Part shown: positions 16,847 through 24,899 of the stretch, one piece after another
Position numbering within the stretch: position 1 is the stretch's first letter
Layout of the letters: the number at the start of each line of letters is the position of its first letter
From: RYN-230 sp963844695
Lineage (GTDB): Bacteria; Actinomycetota; Actinomycetes; Streptosporangiales; Streptosporangiaceae
Reading direction: 5' to 3'
Assembly (NCBI GenBank): GCA_963844695.1
Contig: CAWJPL010000003.1
Span: forward strand, 92,857-156,856
DNA length: 64,000 nucleotides
The notes under the pieces: model-generated
Seen by the model: only the letters and a program-made list of their open reading frames with translations
The model's database searches: none
Told to the model about the DNA's origin: nothing
Position numbers and translations under genes: made by a program

Positions 16847-17854
16847 CTAGGCGCTCAGGGACCCCGTGCCGAGCGGGCCTGCGCCGAGGGACCCGGTCCA
16901 GTCCGGAGACATGGTGCTCACGATGCGCTCCAGATCCTCCAGGGAACCGAACTCCACGACGATCTTGCCTTTCCGTTTGCCCAGTTCGACTTTGACCCGG
17001 GTCTCGAAGGCATCAGACAGGCGGTCGGCCAGATCGTTCAGCTCGGGTGGCGATGACTGCTTGGTCGCCGGACGGCGCTCCTTGGCCGGGCGCACGCCCA
17101 TGGTGACGATCTCCTCCACCGCGCGAACAGACAATCCTTCGGCGACAATGCGGTGGGCGAGATGGTCCTGCGCGTCAGCATCATCCACGGCCAGCAGCGC
17201 CCGGGCGTGCCCGGCGGTGAGCACTCCGGCTGCCACCCGCCGCTGTACGCCGGGTGACAGGTTCAGCAGCCGGAGCGTGTTGGAGATATGCGGCCGCGAT
17301 CGTCCGACCCGCCGGGCCAGCTCCTCGTGGGTCGCCCCGAAATCATCCAGCAGCTGCTGGTAGGCGGCCGCCTCTTCCAGCGGGTTGAGCTGCTCCCGGT
17401 GCAGGTTCTCCATGAGAGCGTCACGCAGCAGGTCGTCATCGGTGGTCGCCCGCACGATGGCCGGGATCTCGGTCAGTCCCGCCCGCTGGGAGGCCCGCCA
17501 GCGCCGCTCGCCCATCACCAGCTCGAAGCGCCCAGGGCCCACCTCCCGGACCACGACCGGCTGAAGCAACCCCACTTCCTGGATGGAGGCCACCAGTTCG
17601 TCCAGGGCGTCCTCGTCGAACACCTGCCGCGGCTGGCGCGGGTTCGGGGTCACCGCAGCGATCGGAAGCTCCTGGAAGTAGGCGCCCCCGACCGTGGCCG
17701 GCTGGTCCGCAGCGGGAGCAGAGATGCCCGGGGCGGGCATCGCCACCCCGGTGGCGCCAGGTCCACCAGGGACGGCACCACCAGCCGGGGTGACCGGACC
17801 GGTGGGGATGAGAGCACCGAGCCCTTTGCCGAGCCCCCGCTTCTGCTGAGCCAT
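16847..17854 (-). CDS. parB: Chromosome partitioning protein ParB
   Basis: A 335-residue ParB/Spo0J-type CTPase and parS-binding protein. It begins MAQQKRGLGKGLGALIP, the N-terminal motif that contacts ParA. The CTP-binding region has the GERRWRAS motif and NLHREQLNPLEEAAAYQQL near residue 145, followed by the HTH (RVGRSRPHISNTLRLLNL). A Lys/Arg-rich dimerisation domain ends the protein. Its ParA partner is not adjacent: an oppositely oriented MFS gene lies between the two. parS sites are immediately downstream. Confidence 0.95.
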   Translation of the reverse strand: MAQQKRGLGKGLGALIPTGPVTPAGGAVPGGPGATGVAMPAPGISAPAADQPATVGGAYFQELPIAAVTPNPRQPRQVFDEDALDELVASIQEVGLLQPVVVREVGPGRFELVMGERRWRASQRAGLTEIPAIVRATTDDDLLRDALMENLHREQLNPLEEAAAYQQLLDDFGATHEELARRVGRSRPHISNTLRLLNLSPGVQRRVAAGVLTAGHARALLAVDDADAQDHLAHRIVAEGLSVRAVEEIVTMGVRPAKERRPATKQSSPPELNDLADRLSDAFETRVKVELGKRKGKIVVEFGSLEDLERIVSTMSPDWTGSLGAGPLGTGSLSA

Positions 17855-18147
17855 CGTCTCTCCTTGCCGCTGCGTACCCGGTAACAGGTCACGCGGTTAG
17901 CCGACTGCGCCGGGCCGTCCCGTCGGGCATCCCGGGAGACACGGTCGGCGTCCAGATGACCCGCGCCCGGATGACCCGCGCCCGGACAAGAGCATGCCAT
18001 CCCCGGAGACTGCGCGGGACAGCCCGGCCGCAATGACCCGCTTGGGCCCAGGAGCAGCCCTCGTGCCCCAGGGTGCCACCATCCGCCCGCCTGCTGCCCA
18101 CCGGGCAGGGCTTCCTTCACCCGATCCCAGTCCGTACCGTGCGCACT

Positions 18148-19803
18148 GTGAGCAGGTGGCCGCACGTGCTGACCAAGTGGCCGCACGTGCTGACCAGGCG
18201 GCGGCGCTGGCGACTTCCGGGCCGCCGGTTAGACCGGTCTGCAGCGCTGTTCCTGTCCGGGCAGGCTGTCTCGGTACTCGGCGACGGTCTCGCTGTGCTG
18301 GCCATCCCGCTGATGGTGCTCGATCTGACCCGCAACCCGCTCTTGTCCGGCCTGTCGGCGGCCTCGGTGACCGTGGGCTACCTGCTGGTGGGGCTGCCCG
18401 CTGGCGTTCTGGTGGACCGGCTGGACCCGTGGCGTGTGCTGATGGCCATGGACGCGGCCCGCGCGCTGCTGTTCGCCGCGCTGTACGCACTGTCAGCGGC
18501 AGGTGTGCTGTCCGTATGGCTGCTCTTCGTCCTCGCGCTGCCCGCCGGGGCCTGTGCGGTGTTCTTCGAGTCCGCCCTGGTCGTGGTGGTCAAGGACCTG
18601 TTCGCCGTCTCCGGCCTGATGGGTGCGAACTCCGCACTCGAGCTGGCCAGCCAGATCTCGCTCATCGCCGGCCCCGCGATCGTCGGACTGCTCGCCGCAG
18701 CCGGCGGGCTGAACCTGGCGCTGCTGGCTGACGCCCTCACGTTCGCGGTCTCTCTGGCCTCTCTGGTCACGGTGTCCGGGAACCGTCCCGGATCCGCTCG
18801 AACCCGCCGTCCCGGACTCCTGCGGTCCGGTGGGGCCGGGCCAGTGGGCCGGGCCTGGCCCGAATTCGTGGCCAGCCTCCGGGAAGGCCTGCGCTACCTG
18901 CTCACGGCGCGGACTCTGCTCATCCTCACCGCGGTCCAGACGGTGGTGAACCTCTGCCTGTCCGTGGAGAAACTGATCATCTATGACGCCCGGGAGACGC
19001 TGGGGCTGAGCCCGCCACTGGTGGGCGTGGTGGTGGCCGCAGGTGGCGCCGGCGGCCTGGCGGGCGCGCTCGGCGCCGCGCCCCTGGCCCGCTGGGCGGG
19101 TGAGATGCGCCTGGTGCTGCTGGCCATCGCTGCGGCGGGCGCGTCGGTGGCCTCCATGTGCCTGGCCTCTTCGGCCGTCACCCTGGCCACGGCGAATCTG
19201 GGCTACGGGGCTGCGCTGGTGGTGGCGAGCCTGGTCAATCGCACCCAGCGGCAGCGACTGGTACCCAGGGATCTCCTGGGCCGGGTGACCAGCACCGTAC
19301 GGGTCCTGTTCCTGGCGGTGGATCCGCTGGGGGTGGTCGCAGCGGGGGCAGCCACGGTAGCGCTGGGTGGTGACCCGCGGCCGGTCTTCCTGGTCGCGGG
19401 CGTCACGGTCGTGGTGGCCGCAGCCGCGGGCTGGGCCGGGGGCCTGCGGGCCGCGGGCGGGCACTCCGGTCCACCGACGGCAGGACCAGCCCTAACCTGC
19501 GGCGTTCTGCTCCGTGGCTGCTCAACCTCCGGCGGACCGCTCCGGGGCTGCTCAACCCCCGGCAGACTGACCTGGCGCCGAACGGTGCGCCATTTCCCGG
19601 GCCGCATCCAGGTAGGCCACCGCACCGCTGGACGCCGGGTCATACGTCATCACCGACTGCCCGTAGCTGGGCGCCTCGGAGACCCGGACGTTCCGCGGGA
19701 TGATCGACTCGAGGACCACCTCACCGAAGTGCTGCCGGACCTCGTCCGCGACCTGCGAGGCCAGCCGGGTCCGCCCGTCGAACATGGTGAGCAGGATGGT
19801 TGA
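18148..19803 (+). CDS. MFS transporter inserted between parB and parA
   Basis: A multi-pass MFS protein (LFLSGQAVSVLGDGLAVLAIP, loop motif GVLVDRLDPWRVL), probably a drug or metabolite exporter; substrate unknown. GTG 18148 sits seven bases after TACCGT (18135-18140), so a leaderless transcript is likely; the next residues show a tandem WPHVLT duplication. The frame runs 252 bases into the antisense strand of parA before stopping at 19803. The last 84 residues are antisense-like and unlikely to be functional. A +1 shift near 19500 would give a natural stop at 19567-19569. The gene is on the opposite strand to parA and parB and interrupts the usual parAB operon. Confidence 0.75.
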   Translation: MSRWPHVLTKWPHVLTRRRRWRLPGRRLDRSAALFLSGQAVSVLGDGLAVLAIPLMVLDLTRNPLLSGLSAASVTVGYLLVGLPAGVLVDRLDPWRVLMAMDAARALLFAALYALSAAGVLSVWLLFVLALPAGACAVFFESALVVVVKDLFAVSGLMGANSALELASQISLIAGPAIVGLLAAAGGLNLALLADALTFAVSLASLVTVSGNRPGSARTRRPGLLRSGGAGPVGRAWPEFVASLREGLRYLLTARTLLILTAVQTVVNLCLSVEKLIIYDARETLGLSPPLVGVVVAAGGAGGLAGALGAAPLARWAGEMRLVLLAIAAAGASVASMCLASSAVTLATANLGYGAALVVASLVNRTQRQRLVPRDLLGRVTSTVRVLFLAVDPLGVVAAGAATVALGGDPRPVFLVAGVTVVVAAAAGWAGGLRAAGGHSGPPTAGPALTCGVLLRGCSTSGGPLRGCSTPGRLTWRRTVRHFPGRIQVGHRTAGRRVIRHHRLPVAGRLGDPDVPRDDRLEDHLTEVLPDLVRDLRGQPGPPVEHGEQDG

Positions 19804-20529
19804 TACCGCCAGATCCGGATTCAGGTGGCTCTTGACCAGATTGACCGTGCGCAGCAGTTGCTCGAGTCCCTCCAGTGCGTAGTACTCACACTGGATCGGG
19901 ATCAGCACCTCGGCCGCGGCCACCAGGGCGTTGACCGTCAGCAGCCCGAGGGAGGGCGGGCAGTCGATCAGAATGTAGTCAAGCTGTGACTCATCGTAGG
20001 CGCGAAGAGCGCGGGAGAGCCGGCCTTCCCGGGCCACCATGGGCACGAGCTCGATCTCCGCTCCGGCGAGGTCAATAGTGGCCGGGGCGCAGTAGAGCAA
20101 GGGGATGTCCTCAACCGCGTGGATGATCCCGACCAGCGGCTGGTCTTCGACCAGCACGTGATAGATCGAGGTGGTGCCCACCCGGTGCTCGACGTCCAGC
20201 GCCGTGGACGCGTTGCCCTGCGGATCCAGATCGATGACCAGCACTCGCGACCCGTGCTGGGCCAGGGCAGCCGCGAGGTTGACCGCCGTGGTGGTCTTGC
20301 CCACGCCGCCCTTCTGGTTGGCGATCGTGATCACCCGGCAGGAGCCCGGCCGGGGCCACGCTCGTTCTGGCCGGTTCGCGCCCGCGGTCCTGTCGCGGGC
20401 GGCCTGCCCAGTCTCGATCTCTGCGTCGGGCTGCCTTGCCGCGGGAACCACCAATTCATGCCTTCCACCGCCGGTGGCCACGCCCGCCCCTGCGTCGCCG
20501 GTGCCTAGCTCGCCTCGTGCCCAGCTCAC
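19552..20529 (-). CDS. parA: Chromosome partitioning ATPase ParA
   Basis: A Walker-type ATPase (Soj/ParA) that moves ParB-parS complexes. The deviant Walker A motif is ITIANQKGGVGKTTTAVN, Walker B is DYILIDCPPSLGLLTVNAL, and EYYALEGLEQLL and IIPRNVRVSEAPSYGQSVM match the family. The first 65 residues from GTG 20529 are low-complexity; the start could be further in, but actinobacterial ParA proteins do carry such extensions. It is co-oriented with parB but separated from it by 1.7 kb. Confidence 0.93.
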   Translation of the reverse strand: MSWARGELGTGDAGAGVATGGGRHELVVPAARQPDAEIETGQAARDRTAGANRPERAWPRPGSCRVITIANQKGGVGKTTTAVNLAAALAQHGSRVLVIDLDPQGNASTALDVEHRVGTTSIYHVLVEDQPLVGIIHAVEDIPLLYCAPATIDLAGAEIELVPMVAREGRLSRALRAYDESQLDYILIDCPPSLGLLTVNALVAAAEVLIPIQCEYYALEGLEQLLRTVNLVKSHLNPDLAVSTILLTMFDGRTRLASQVADEVRQHFGEVVLESIIPRNVRVSEAPSYGQSVMTYDPASSGAVAYLDAAREMAHRSAPGQSAGG

Positions 20530-20926
20530 CTGGGCCTAGCTCACCTGTGGTCAGCTGACTCGTGCCCAGCTGGCTTGTGTCTGCCTGGTCCTTGTGCTGG
20601 CCGCCTGCCCGAGATCCGTCCGCAGACGCGGCCGCCCGCGCCTCGGTTCCCCCGCCCGACCGCGCGGCGGCTCCTCGGCGCCTTCCCATGTCCCCCTCGT
20701 TTCCATCGGCATAGGCGCCGCCCCCGACCGGGACCGGAACCTGTGCTTCACGCGAAACCGCGGCCCCCGGCCAGCCCAGGCCCGGAGCCCCGGATGGCTG
20801 CGGCAGCACCCCGCCCGCAACGCCATCCCCGGAGTCAGCTCCGGCTTCGCCTGGCCATCCCAGGCCCGCTGCGGAAACCACCGCGGCGCTCCTCTCCCTG
20901 CCCGACGCCCGCGCGCTCCGGTCCCG
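20530..20926. other. Intergenic region rsmG-parA with one parS-like site
   Basis: 397 bases with no supported gene; the Pro/Arg/Gly-rich frames in it look non-coding. It contains TGCTTCACGCGAAACC at 20744-20759, which differs from GTTTCACGTGAAAC at two positions and is not fully palindromic, so at best a weak ParB site. Short direct repeats (variants of CTCACCTG and CAGCTGGCTTG) occur next to the parA start, near 20525-20575. Confidence 0.5.
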
Positions 20927-21610
20927 CTACCGGCCAGCGACCATCCGCACGACTGTCGCGGCCCGATCGACCTTACCGTCCCCGGCCCGCACAACGGCCA
21001 CGTCCCGCATACCCAGCCGGCGCAATACTGGCCGGGCCCGGGCGACCTCCTCGGCGGCGGTCGCTCCTTTGATAGCAAGTATCAGCCCGCCGCGGCGGAC
21101 CAGGCCCGCGGCCAGGCCCGCCAGGCGGTCCAACGGCGCCACCGCCCGGGCGGTCAGCACGTCCGCAGCCTGCTTACCGGCTAGTTCCTCCGCGGTGGCC
21201 CGGCAGACCTGCGCATTGCGCAGGCCCAGTTCCTGGATGCATTCGCCCAGGAAGATAGTGCGGCGCTCCATTCGTTCCAGCAGGGTCACCTGGACGTCAG
21301 GGAGCAGCAGGGCCAGCACGATCCCCGGAAGGCCGGCTCCTGAACCGAGATCGATCAGCGTGGCCGGCCTGGGCACCAGGTCGGCGACCGCCGCGCAGTT
21401 GAGCATGTGGCGGGTCCACAGCCTGGGGACCTCGTGGGGCCCGAGCAGTCCCCGGGTGACCCCGGGCCCGGCGAGCATCCGCACATATCGCTCTGCCAGC
21501 GGAAGGGTGGTCCCGAAAACGTCAACTGCTTCCGGAGGCGGAGCCGGTATCTCACCAGGCGGCAGCTCCTCCGACGACGCGGCGGCCCGGGGATCCGGTC
21601 CGGAGGTCAT
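20927..21610 (-). CDS. rsmG: 16S rRNA (guanine527-N7)-methyltransferase
   Basis: A 227-residue SAM-dependent methyltransferase (GidB/RsmG) of the conserved origin cluster. It has the RsmG opening FGTTLPLAERYVRMLAG, the signature LWTRHMLNCAAVADLVP and the SAM-binding LIDLGSGAGLPGIVLALLLP near residue 90, then RAVAPLDRLAGLAAGLV. Loss of this enzyme gives low-level streptomycin resistance in other bacteria. It is seven bases from the jag gene, in the same leftward operon. Confidence 0.94.
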   Translation of the reverse strand: MTSGPDPRAAASSEELPPGEIPAPPPEAVDVFGTTLPLAERYVRMLAGPGVTRGLLGPHEVPRLWTRHMLNCAAVADLVPRPATLIDLGSGAGLPGIVLALLLPDVQVTLLERMERRTIFLGECIQELGLRNAQVCRATAEELAGKQAADVLTARAVAPLDRLAGLAAGLVRRGGLILAIKGATAAEEVARARPVLRRLGMRDVAVVRAGDGKVDRAATVVRMVAGR

Positions 21611-21617
21611 GAAAGGG

Positions 21618-22316
21618 TCAGCCCACCGGGAAGACGACCACCCGGCGGTTCGGCTCCTCGCCCTCGGATTCGCTGCGCAGCCCGGCGGCCGCGATCGCGT
21701 CGTGCACCACCTTGCGCTCGAACGGAGTCATGGCGTCCAGTCGCCGGGGCACGCCACTGCTCTTGACCTCTTCTGCCGCGTCCTGGCCCAGTTCGGTGAG
21801 TTCGACCCGCCGACGGGCCCGGTATCCGCCCACGTCAAGCATGATCCGGGTGCGGGCTCCCGTCTGCCGGTGCACCGCGAGGCGGGTCAGTTCCTGCAGC
21901 GCCTCGAGGACCTCACCACGCGGGCCGATGAGTTCCTGCAGCGTGGCACCGACGACAGAAACGAGGGCCCGGTCGCCCTCGACATCCATGTCGATGTCGC
22001 CGTCGAGGTCCGCCACGTCCAGCAGGCCTTCGACGTAGTCAGCGGCTATCTCGCTCTCCTGCTCGAGATCCGCCAGGTCGACCTCAGCGGGGGGCTCATC
22101 GGCACCAGCCGGCCCGGAACCTTCCTCGTCGGCCTCGTCGGCCTCATCTTCCTCGTCGGCTATGGCGTCGTCCGCCGCCACGTCCAGCTCTTCTGGCGCC
22201 ACATCCTCCGGGCCGCCGACCCCGGTACTCACCGGTTCGCCGCCCCCACCCGCCAGCGCCTGGCCTGCAGTATCACCGCTGGCGACGGTGCCCGCATTCT
22301 CCGCTTGGCTCACCAC
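21618..22316 (-). CDS. jag: RNA-binding KH/R3H protein (Jag/KhpB)
   Basis: A 232-residue protein with a long acidic N-terminal region (Asp/Glu/Ala-rich, about 90 residues), a KH-like domain (SVVGATLQELIGPRGEVLEAL, with the GPRG loop) and a C-terminal R3H domain (VPRRLDAMTPFERKVVHDAI). It binds RNA and is always found beside yidC in this cluster. The open frame reaches 22367, but AGGAGG (22324-22329, read on the minus strand) lies seven bases before the GTG at 22316, which is therefore taken as the start; the adjacent GTG at 22313 is also possible. Confidence 0.9.
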   Translation of the reverse strand: MVSQAENAGTVASGDTAGQALAGGGGEPVSTGVGGPEDVAPEELDVAADDAIADEEDEADEADEEGSGPAGADEPPAEVDLADLEQESEIAADYVEGLLDVADLDGDIDMDVEGDRALVSVVGATLQELIGPRGEVLEALQELTRLAVHRQTGARTRIMLDVGGYRARRRVELTELGQDAAEEVKSSGVPRRLDAMTPFERKVVHDAIAAAGLRSESEGEEPNRRVVVFPVG

Positions 22317-22387
22317 CGGGGTTCCTCCTCGTTCCGGGTGCTCACATGCTGGCACGACAACTCCCACGGTCGTGCCTGGCCTTGGCT

Positions 22388-23689
22388 TTATCGCTTGCCC
22401 GAGCGCCGGCTACGGGACTGCCGCACCGGCTGCTGCCTGACGATCTTAGTCTCGGGCTCGGGGGCGGGTGCCTCAGGTTCGGGGCGGCCCTTGACGAGCC
22501 TGCGCAGGCCGCCACCGCTGCCGTTCGAGCCGGATCCGGCTCCCTTGGTCCCCCCGGCCGCGCTGGTGGACTTGGCGGCCCCGTTACCTGCCTGCTTACC
22601 CTGGGCCGGCTTGGCGGGCGCCGACTTGGCGGGTGACTTGCGCAGCTGGTTGATGGGCGGCCGGCTGGACTGGGCTGCGGCCGGCTTGGCCCCATTGCCC
22701 GCTGCGGGCTGCGAGCCGGCTGCGGGCTGGGACCCGTCGGCCTTCGCCGACTGGGCGGCCGCCGCCTTGGCTGCGGCCTGCTGCCGCGCCGCGGCCCGGC
22801 CCGCAGCGGTCACGTTCCCGGCTGGCTTGGCCGGGGCACCCTTGGCTGCCGGACGGGCGGCGGACTTGCCGCCGGTGGTGGCCGGCGCCCCGCCCGCCGG
22901 GGTCGCCAAGACCGGCGGCGGGAACCTCTTGAACAGCACGTACTGCTGGCCCAGCGTCCACAGGTTGGTAGTGACCCAGTACAGGACCAGGCCGTACTGC
23001 CAGTACAGCCCGGACAGGGCGAAGACCGGCACGATGTACTGCATCATCTTCTGCGACGACGCCATCGGGTTGCTCGGGTCCACCTGCGGGGTCATGCCGC
23101 GCTTCATGCTCTGCCGCACGGTCATGAACGTGGTCGTCGCGCTGACCACGACGGTCAGCAGGATGACGATCTTCGGGGCCGCCCCGATGGAGGAGAACGT
23201 GGGCGGGAGAATCGTCGTCAGCAGCCGGTCCGCCACGGTGACGACCCCGAAGATCTTGGCGTGCTGCGCGCTCGCCACGACCGCCGGGGTCAGGCCGTAC
23301 TTCGGCTGGTCCTCGGCGATCGCCCGGAGCACGCCGAACAAAGCGAAGAAGACTGGCAGCTGCGCGACCACGGGAAGACACCCGGCGAGGGGGTTCGCGC
23401 CGTTGTCCTTGTACAGCTTCATGGTCTCTTCGTTGAGCTTCTGCTTGTCGCCCTTGTACTTCTTCTTCAGCTCAGCGACCTGGGGCGCGAGCGCGGTCAT
23501 CTTCCGCGTCGCATGCATCTGCTTGATGAAGAGCGGCACCAGCAGCAGCCGCATCAGCACGACGAGGATGACGATCGACAGCGCCCACGCCGCCCCACTG
23601 GAGTCGCCGAAGATGGCACCCAGCCCCGCGTGCAGGCGCATGATCACCCATGCGACCGCGTCGTACAGGGGGGTAAGCGGGTTGGTCAC
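22388..23689 (-). CDS. yidC: Membrane protein insertase YidC
   Basis: A 433-residue Oxa1/YidC-family insertase. It has the hydrophobic segments SIVILVVLMRLLLVPLF, PVVAQLPVFFALFGVLRAI, IVILLTVVVSATTTFMT and LSGLYWQYGLVLYWVTTN, with the positively charged cytoplasmic loop (KQMHATRKMTALAPQ) between the first two. The conserved SxxxxPLA...LPVF pattern is present. The last 170 residues form an Ala/Lys/Pro-rich tail ending in basic residues, which could contact the ribosome as known for some long YidC tails. The GTG start at 23689 overlaps the yidD stop (GTGA). Confidence 0.94.
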   Translation of the reverse strand: MTNPLTPLYDAVAWVIMRLHAGLGAIFGDSSGAAWALSIVILVVLMRLLLVPLFIKQMHATRKMTALAPQVAELKKKYKGDKQKLNEETMKLYKDNGANPLAGCLPVVAQLPVFFALFGVLRAIAEDQPKYGLTPAVVASAQHAKIFGVVTVADRLLTTILPPTFSSIGAAPKIVILLTVVVSATTTFMTVRQSMKRGMTPQVDPSNPMASSQKMMQYIVPVFALSGLYWQYGLVLYWVTTNLWTLGQQYVLFKRFPPPVLATPAGGAPATTGGKSAARPAAKGAPAKPAGNVTAAGRAAARQQAAAKAAAAQSAKADGSQPAAGSQPAAGNGAKPAAAQSSRPPINQLRKSPAKSAPAKPAQGKQAGNGAAKSTSAAGGTKGAGSGSNGSGGGLRRLVKGRPEPEAPAPEPETKIVRQQPVRQSRSRRSGKR

Positions 23690-24000
23690 GACCTCGCTCC
23701 TTGTGCTGGGGGCGTCAGCCGCCCTGCGCGGCGGGGCGGCACTGGGTCAAAGCCGCCCCGGTTAAAGGGATGGCAGCGGCCGATCCGGCGGACCGCCAGC
23801 CACGAACCTCGCAGCGCCCCGTGCACCCGCACTGCTTCCAGGGCGTAAGCGCTGCACGAGGGCTCGAACCGGCACCGCGGCCCGAGCATCGGGCTGATGA
23901 AGCGCCGGTATGTACCGATCAGGAGCAGCAGGACCCGGGCGGCTGCCGACGGCTGGTCCGGCCGCCGGCCGTCTGGGCTGGTCTCGGGTGAGCTGATCAT
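23686..24000 (-). CDS. yidD: Membrane protein insertion efficiency factor YidD
   Basis: A 104-residue small protein with the YidD signature YRRFISPMLGPRCRFEPSCSAYALEAV and GRCHPFNRGGFDPVP; the Cys residues and the basic amphipathic character are retained. It assists YidC-dependent insertion. It overlaps both rnpA (ATGA at 23997-24000) and yidC, so rnpA-yidD-yidC are translationally coupled. Confidence 0.93.
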   Translation of the reverse strand: MISSPETSPDGRRPDQPSAAARVLLLLIGTYRRFISPMLGPRCRFEPSCSAYALEAVRVHGALRGSWLAVRRIGRCHPFNRGGFDPVPPRRAGRLTPPAQGARS

Positions 24001-24359
24001 CGGCTCAGCGCCCCCACCTGCCGCCGCAGCAATGTGTTGATCACCAGGTCGAGTTCTGCGGCTAGTTCCGACTGGCTTGCGGTCGCGGCCCGCGGATTGG
24101 CGCGAACCACAAGCAGGCTACCTTGCGGCAGTGAGTCCACATACCCACGCATGAGCGCGCGCAGCCTCCGCCGTACCGTGTTACGGACCACCGCGCCGCC
24201 CACGGCCCGGCTCACCACGAATCCCGTCCGGGCCGGCTCCTGCGATCCGGGACGGACTAGCAGGTGCGCGGTCAGCAGGGGACGGCCGGTCCGGCTGCCG
24301 CCCCGCACCGCGGCGGAGAAGTCCTCACGCCGCCGCATCCGGGCCGCCGCGGGAAGCAA
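23997..24359 (-). CDS. rnpA: Ribonuclease P protein component
   Basis: A 120-residue basic protein that supports 5' maturation of tRNAs by the RNase P RNA. Features: MRRREDFSAAVRGG at the N-terminus, TGFVVSRAVGGAVVRNTVRR with the RNR-type motif (RNTVRRRLRALMRG) near residue 60, and LLVVRANPRAA. It lies 37 bases downstream of rpmH, the universal order. Confidence 0.92.
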   Translation of the reverse strand: MLPAAARMRRREDFSAAVRGGSRTGRPLLTAHLLVRPGSQEPARTGFVVSRAVGGAVVRNTVRRRLRALMRGYVDSLPQGSLLVVRANPRAATASQSELAAELDLVINTLLRRQVGALSR

Positions 24360-24395
24360 GGCTGACCTCCCTGGTCCTCGGCCGGGGCACGCAGG

Positions 24396-24533
24396 TCAGA
24401 CACTGATCCGCGCGCGGCCCTTACGCCGGCGCGCGGACAGGACTGCGCGGCCTGCCCTGGTCCGCATGCGCAGCCTGAACCCGTGCGTCTTGGCACGCCG
24501 TCGGTTGTTCGGCTGGAACGTACGCTTGCTCAC
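24396..24533 (-). CDS. rpmH: 50S ribosomal protein L34
   Basis: A 45-residue, strongly basic protein read from the GTG at 24533 to the TGA at 24396: VSKRTFQPNNRRRAKTHGFR at the start and ARRRKGRARISV at the end, the standard L34 sequence. GGAG lies five bases upstream of the GTG. First gene of the leftward rpmH-rnpA-yidD-yidC-jag-rsmG operon; a good promoter is at 24627-24656. Confidence 0.95.
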   Translation of the reverse strand: MSKRTFQPNNRRRAKTHGFRLRMRTRAGRAVLSARRRKGRARISV

Positions 24534-24899
24534 AGGAACTCCAGGTACCGATCTGGGCTTTTGGGCCCGCGAGGGCGATAAGCGCGCAGGCGGGATTGGC
24601 CACTGTGGAAGTGGCTGGGTCTGTTCACGTTACGCGCCCCCCTGGCCACCGGTCAAACCAGCGGGCGGCCCCCGCCGGGCTGGCCACAGCGCGCCAGAAC
24701 AGACGGTTTGCCGAACGCCCGCCAGCCCCGGGACTTAGGCTGTGGACAACGCTCCGGCCGGGGGTGGTCGGCGCCGGGCACGCGGGTCCTGTCCACAGGC
24801 ACTCTTCCCGCGCGATCCGTGCACACCGTGACATCCGGCGTGCACAACCTGTGGACAAAGCTGTTGATCACATCTGGGGGCGCGAGGGATGGACAACCA
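24534..24899. other. oriC: Origin region, left part: rpmH-dnaA intergenic with DnaA boxes
   Basis: 366 bases without a gene. DnaA boxes: TGTGGACAA (reverse of TTGTCCACA) at 24741-24749 and 24850-24858, both perfect for the actinobacterial consensus; CTGTCCACA at 24789-24797 with one mismatch; and a weaker GATGGACAA at 24888-24896 next to the dnaA start. They could serve both initiation and dnaA autoregulation. The rpmH promoter is also here. Confidence 0.8.
24627..24656 (-). promoter_or_regulatory. Housekeeping promoter for rpmH operon
   Basis: Read on the minus strand: TTGACC (24651-24656), 18-base spacer, TAACGT (24627-24632). A close match to the primary sigma consensus, about 94 bases upstream of rpmH and within the left part of the origin region. 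Confidence 0.7.

Noticed and set aside
21069..23765. An 898-residue open frame on the plus strand across rsmG, jag and yidC
   Set aside because: It is antisense to three well-recognised genes; long antisense frames are expected at this GC content and it has no family motifs.
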